DNA of 64,000 nucleotides from Gammaproteobacteria bacterium UBA2965 (GTDB lineage Bacteria > Pseudomonadota > Gammaproteobacteria > Pseudomonadales > Azotimanducaceae), in assembly GCA_002348385.1 (NCBI GenBank), contig DEBD01000001.1, positions 1 through 64,000 of the forward strand, written 5' to 3'. The translations under genes were made by a program, and so were the position numbers. Position 1 is the first letter of the stretch, and every line of letters begins with the position of its first letter. Positions 61,049 to 64,000 of the stretch are shown here, in pieces. The notes under the pieces are model-generated. The model ran no database searches. It was not told the origin of the DNA and was given only the letters and a program-made list of their open reading frames with translations.

Positions 61049-61840
61049 TCAAGGGGTCGCCCCAGACTGCAGAGAAAACACGGTAAACAGCCGATCGTTG
61101 AGCTCCACGTCCCAATCCATCGTTGCGTAGTAAAGCTCGGTGTAACTGTCCGTCTGATCGAGCTCCGCCATGCGCATCCGCGTGCCGAAGGTACGACCGC
61201 CCAGCTCACCGATCTCCAACGTTTCCATACGCTTGATCGGTTGCATGCTTTGATCGAAATAGGTCTGCGAGATGAGCACGTAGTCGTCGCGCATCACCAT
61301 CTGCTCCTTGCCCCACACCACCGGCGCATCGTCGTGAGGGACAGCCTCCACCGTATAGATGATGTGGCCGTCATCCTCCACCTGGTGGATGATCTCCAGG
61401 TCGTAGTACTCGAGCAGTTTGTCGGTGCGCGACAGGTCGTTGTAGGAGAAATCCGACCCCGCCCAACTCTGCGACATGAGGCTAAACGGCAGCCGAATCG
61501 TCTTGTTCAACTTGGGCGTAAAAGTCCACATCTTCTCGCCCTGCTTGAGGGTGGCGTTGCCCGCATCCTTGGCCGGGGCGGTAAAGCGAATCAGGGCATC
61601 CTTGCGGCCCCGGGTCCAGGCCACCAACTTGGAGGTTCGCTGCCACTCCGGCCGCTGCACCACCATCTCCATCTCGGCGTAGGAAGAGCGGCCACGCGTG
61701 AGATCCAGCGCGCCCGCCACCAGTTCCTGGGCGGTGGGGCCGTCAGCGCTCAGGCCAGGCTCTGGGGATGCCGCCTGAACCGTACTGGCCGCAACCGCCA
61801 GACACCAAGCCAACCAGGAATATCGCCAGATCCCACGCAT
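61049..61840 (-). CDS. LolA-like periplasmic carrier (outer-membrane lipoprotein-sorting family)
   Basis: 263 residues from ATG 61840, with AAGG in front and a signal peptide (WRYSWLAWCLAVAASTVQA). It belongs to the group annotated as outer membrane lipoprotein-sorting proteins, which have a LolA/LolB half-barrel fold: VVQRPEWQRTSKLVAWTRGR, DALIRFTAPAKDAGNATLK, KMWTFTPKLNKTIRLPFSL, SWAGSDFSYNDLSRTD. It is longer than LolA itself (about 200). First gene of the operon. In such operons it probably ferries a lipid-linked cargo between the inner-membrane ABC complex and the outer-membrane barrel; the cargo is unknown. Confidence 0.9.
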   Translation of the reverse strand: MRGIWRYSWLAWCLAVAASTVQAASPEPGLSADGPTAQELVAGALDLTRGRSSYAEMEMVVQRPEWQRTSKLVAWTRGRKDALIRFTAPAKDAGNATLKQGEKMWTFTPKLNKTIRLPFSLMSQSWAGSDFSYNDLSRTDKLLEYYDLEIIHQVEDDGHIIYTVEAVPHDDAPVVWGKEQMVMRDDYVLISQTYFDQSMQPIKRMETLEIGELGGRTFGTRMRMAELDQTDSYTELYYATMDWDVELNDRLFTVFSLQSGATP

Positions 61841-61865
61841 TGACAACCTTATTCGTCTTGAGGTT

Positions 61866-61897
61866 ATTATATTAGATCTAAATATTGACCTAGTCAA
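61866..61897 (-). promoter_or_regulatory. Promoter and putative TetR operator of the LolA/ABC/barrel operon
   Basis: Reading toward the operon: TTGACT (61897-61892), 17 bases, TAATAT, overlapped by a perfect TATAAT at 61871-61866. The -35 box sits in the inverted repeat TTGAC-CTA-GTCAA (61885-61897), and the -10 region adjoins the palindrome TTAGATCTAA (61872-61881). These are the natural operator candidates for the divergent TetR-type repressor, whose start codon is 18 bases beyond. The region is strikingly AT-rich compared with its surroundings. Confidence 0.6.
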
Positions 61898-61914
61898 AAT
61901 AATTCCAGCGCACT

Positions 61915-62532
61915 ATGCCCCTTCGCGAAGAAAAAAAGCAGCAGACGCGCCGCGACATCCTAACCGCTGCGCGGGATCTCATCGAGCACCACGGCTACCG
62001 GGACGCTAAGATGCGCGACATCGCCGCGGCCGCCCGGTTGAGCTATCAGACGCTATACAACTACTTCCCTACCAAGGCGCTGATACTGCAAGCCCTGCTG
62101 CTGGAAGACATCGATCAGGCTGCCGAGCAGTTCAAGGCAGTACTCTCCCACTTCGTGGCCGGCGAGATCAAGCTGCTGGACGCATTGGAGGCACTCAACC
62201 GCATCGGCGTGGATCTGGTGGCGAGCGGCGACCGCGAGCTGTGGCATATCGTGATGACTGACCTGCTGGCCGAGCAGCGCGAAGCCACCCACATCTGGCA
62301 CCTGATCAATCGCTCCGGACACGAAACCCTCGCCACGCTCACTGACCAGGCACAACAACGCGGCGAGCTTTCGTTGCGGGCCGACCCAGCCGTACTGGCC
62401 GATACGCTGTTTGTGTTGAGCGACCACGCCACCATGCGCTACGTGATGGCGCCCGGCACCGCTAAGGCCGCCATTCTTGAGGATCTGCAGGCGCAGACCC
62501 TGCTGCTGGTGGCTCCCTACCTGAAACAGTAG
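61915..62532 (+). CDS. TetR/AcrR family transcriptional regulator
   Basis: 205 residues. N-terminal helix-turn-helix: TRRDILTAARDLIEHHGYRD then MRDIAAAARLSYQTLYNYFPTK, the standard TetR recognition region. The C-terminal ligand domain starts about residue 60 and contains few features allowing a ligand guess. It is divergent from the LolA-like gene with 74 bases between starts that contain palindromes, so it is probably the repressor of that operon and of itself. Confidence 0.93.
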   Translation: MPLREEKKQQTRRDILTAARDLIEHHGYRDAKMRDIAAAARLSYQTLYNYFPTKALILQALLLEDIDQAAEQFKAVLSHFVAGEIKLLDALEALNRIGVDLVASGDRELWHIVMTDLLAEQREATHIWHLINRSGHETLATLTDQAQQRGELSLRADPAVLADTLFVLSDHATMRYVMAPGTAKAAILEDLQAQTLLLVAPYLKQ

Positions 62533-62667
62533 CTGTCTGACACACTCAACCGCGCACCCAAGGGGATCGCAGCACCGGCCACCAGGCAGCAGTGGTTCAG
62601 CTCGATCGTGGGATCCCTCCCACGCGTCTGGAGCGCATCACTGCGCTGGAACTTCCGCGCGAACTAG

Positions 62668-63873
62668 CTAGATCACCCCGTCGGCGGCGAGCCGATCGAT
62701 CTGCGCATCCGAAAAACCAAGCTCCGCAAGCACCTCACGGCTGTGCTCCCCGATTTCGGGAGCGCGCGTCAGCGGCTTTCTCGGCAAGCCTTCCTGATTG
62801 AGCGGGTGGTCCACCACCTTATCCATGCCCATGCCTTCGGGTGCGTCCAGCAACATGTTGTTGACCAGTAGCTGCTCGTCTTCCACCAGCGTCGTGGGCG
62901 TGGCAGCCACAGCAGCCGGAACGCCGGCTGCTTGGAAGTCCGCTAGCCACTCATCCGCAGGCCGGGCACGAAAGCAATCGGCAAGCTTTTCAACGATAAA
63001 GGCACCGTTGGCCGCCCGACCTTCCGGCGTGGCGAAGCGCTCGTCGGCCAGCAGCTCGGGGATGCCGGCGATGGCGAACAAGCTATCCAACGCCTCCTCG
63101 GTGCGCACCATAGTGAACACCAGCCAGCGCCCGTCTGCCGCCTCGTAGGGAACGCTGGTGTAGGCTCGGCCGCGCCGTTCGTCGTAGTCCGAGAGATCGC
63201 CGCCGGCAAGCTGCGACTGAGCAACACAAGAGAACGACCATAGCCCGTTGGCAAGCAGCGACGTGTGAACGTGACTGCCCTTGCCCGTCTTCTCGCGGCG
63301 CAGCAAGGCGGTGACGATGTTCGCGTACATGGCCATGCCCGTGGGGTGATCGCCCATCCCCGGCAACGCCTGGGTGGGGGCAGCACCCGTGGCATGGACG
63401 GTTTGCATGAGCCCGGAGCGGGCCCAGTAGGCCACCATGTCGAAGCCTTCCACGTCGCGCTCGGACCCCTGCTCGCCATAGGCGGTGAGCGAGGCGTAGA
63501 TCATGCGCTCGTTCAAAGGCGCCAGGTCCTCATAGGTGAGTTTAAGCTGGCGGCGCATGGCCAGGGGCTGATTGGTGACGTAAACGTCACAGTCCACCAC
63601 CATGCCGTGCAAAATCGCCATGCCTTGCTCGCTCTTGAGGTCCAGCGCCAGCGAGCGCCTGCTGCGCGCATCCAGATGCCAGGTGTAATTGGCATCGGTA
63701 CCGTCCAGGTTTACCGCCGGCGCGAAGTTGCGGTAGCCGTCGCCAAGCTGGGGTTGTTCGATCTTGATCACGTCGGCCCCGTAGTCCGCCAACATGGTGG
63801 CGGACACGGGCGCAGCGATCCAGGTGCCCACATCGAGCACCTTCAAGCCCTCGAACAGATAGCCCTCAGCCAC
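62668..63873 (-). CDS. CaiB/BaiF family CoA-transferase
   Basis: Class III CoA-transferase of 401 residues. LKVLDVGTWIAAPVSATMLADYGADVIKIE is the classic N-terminal pattern; DLKSEQGMAILHGMVVDCDVY follows. The catalytic Asp is Asp175 in PGMGDHPTGMAMYANIVTALL. Members move CoA between organic acids such as carnitine, bile acids or alkylsuccinates. GTG start at 63873. It directly follows a probable acyl-CoA dehydrogenase gene on the same strand, which supports an acyl-CoA degradation or activation role. Confidence 0.93.
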   Translation of the reverse strand: MAEGYLFEGLKVLDVGTWIAAPVSATMLADYGADVIKIEQPQLGDGYRNFAPAVNLDGTDANYTWHLDARSRRSLALDLKSEQGMAILHGMVVDCDVYVTNQPLAMRRQLKLTYEDLAPLNERMIYASLTAYGEQGSERDVEGFDMVAYWARSGLMQTVHATGAAPTQALPGMGDHPTGMAMYANIVTALLRREKTGKGSHVHTSLLANGLWSFSCVAQSQLAGGDLSDYDERRGRAYTSVPYEAADGRWLVFTMVRTEEALDSLFAIAGIPELLADERFATPEGRAANGAFIVEKLADCFRARPADEWLADFQAAGVPAAVAATPTTLVEDEQLLVNNMLLDAPEGMGMDKVVDHPLNQEGLPRKPLTRAPEIGEHSREVLAELGFSDAQIDRLAADGVI

Positions 63874-63884
63874 GTCGGCCGCCG

Positions 63885-64000
63885 CTACAGCGACATGGGC
63901 GGCACTTCCATGCCCAGCAGGGCCTTGCCTATGGGCTCGTACAGCGCGCTTCCGATGGTGAAGTGCATGGCGCCGGCCCGCACGTCCCGCATCATCCGCT
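63885..64000 (-). CDS. C-terminal end of a probable acyl-CoA dehydrogenase (partial)
   Basis: The frame enters from beyond the window's right end and stops at TAG 63885, 11 bases before the CoA-transferase start. The visible 37 residues include RMMRDVRAGAMHFTIGSALY and end in EVPPMSL. The RDVRAGAM pattern near the end suggests an acyl-CoA dehydrogenase, but the fragment is too short to be sure. Confidence 0.4.
   Translation of the reverse strand, partial: RMMRDVRAGAMHFTIGSALYEPIGKALLGMEVPPMSL

Noticed and set aside
62592..62801. Small gene between the TetR regulator and the CoA-transferase
   Set aside because: The frame runs antisense into the CoA-transferase gene, is Arg/Pro-rich and has no ribosome site.

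Overview
This 64 kb window is ordinary chromosome from a GC-rich Gammaproteobacterium. The evidence is the gene clusters typical of that class: smc-zipA-ligA; a complete System I cytochrome c maturation operon (ccmABCDEFGHI); tesA divergent from a ybbA/ybbP-type ABC pair; and ttcA, bolA, yaaA, prc, acnA and tpm. The family or genus cannot be fixed from the sequence alone. Genes are densely packed, often with ATGA/GTGA overlaps, and GTG or TTG starts are common. I found no rRNA, tRNA, CRISPR array, phage, insertion sequence or integrase.

Layout. 0.1-7.7 kb: an M16 peptidase lipoprotein, a DinG-type helicase, a PQQ-type sugar dehydrogenase lipoprotein and two small envelope proteins of unusually low GC. 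7.7-14.3 kb: smc, zipA and ligA on the minus strand. 14.5-21.4 kb: the ccm operon, whose first gene (ccmA) has no normal start codon. 21.4-25.4 kb: a broken unknown gene, a TonB receptor, a small NrtS-like membrane protein, a secreted DUF11-like protein and a YheU protein. 25.5-32.6 kb: an OmpR-family response regulator followed by a 2097-residue Ser/Thr kinase - ATPase - histidine kinase - receiver - Hpt protein. 32.6-42.5 kb: ttcA, ABC pair/tesA, trhO, bolA, a 55-codon PP2C phosphatase remnant, yaaA, a TerC protein, DUF1244, a signal peptidase and an FKBP lipoprotein. 42.7-49 kb: prc, a lon pseudogene, an SLC13-type transporter, an enoyl-CoA hydratase and a decayed gene. 49-56.6 kb: acnA, a Kv-like channel, Hsp20, tpm, a histidine phosphatase, an SDR enzyme and a DUF4124 protein behind a perfect CRP-type site. 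56.6-62.5 kb: a TetR regulator divergent from a five-gene operon encoding a LolA-like carrier, two FtsX-type permeases, a LolD-like ATPase and an outer-membrane beta-barrel. 62.7-64 kb: a CoA-transferase and the end of a probable acyl-CoA dehydrogenase.

Two parts stand out. The TetR-controlled operon looks like a self-contained trans-envelope lipid or lipoprotein export route that uses a beta-barrel where Lol uses LolB. The regulator plus giant kinase encodes a full His-Asp-His-Asp phosphorelay fused to a Ser/Thr kinase and a large ATPase sensor. The window also holds at least four decaying genes. Two of them, the PP2C phosphatase and lon, are collapsed by internal deletions that keep the reading frame across the join. 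All functions are inferred from motifs and family knowledge; no database search was run.
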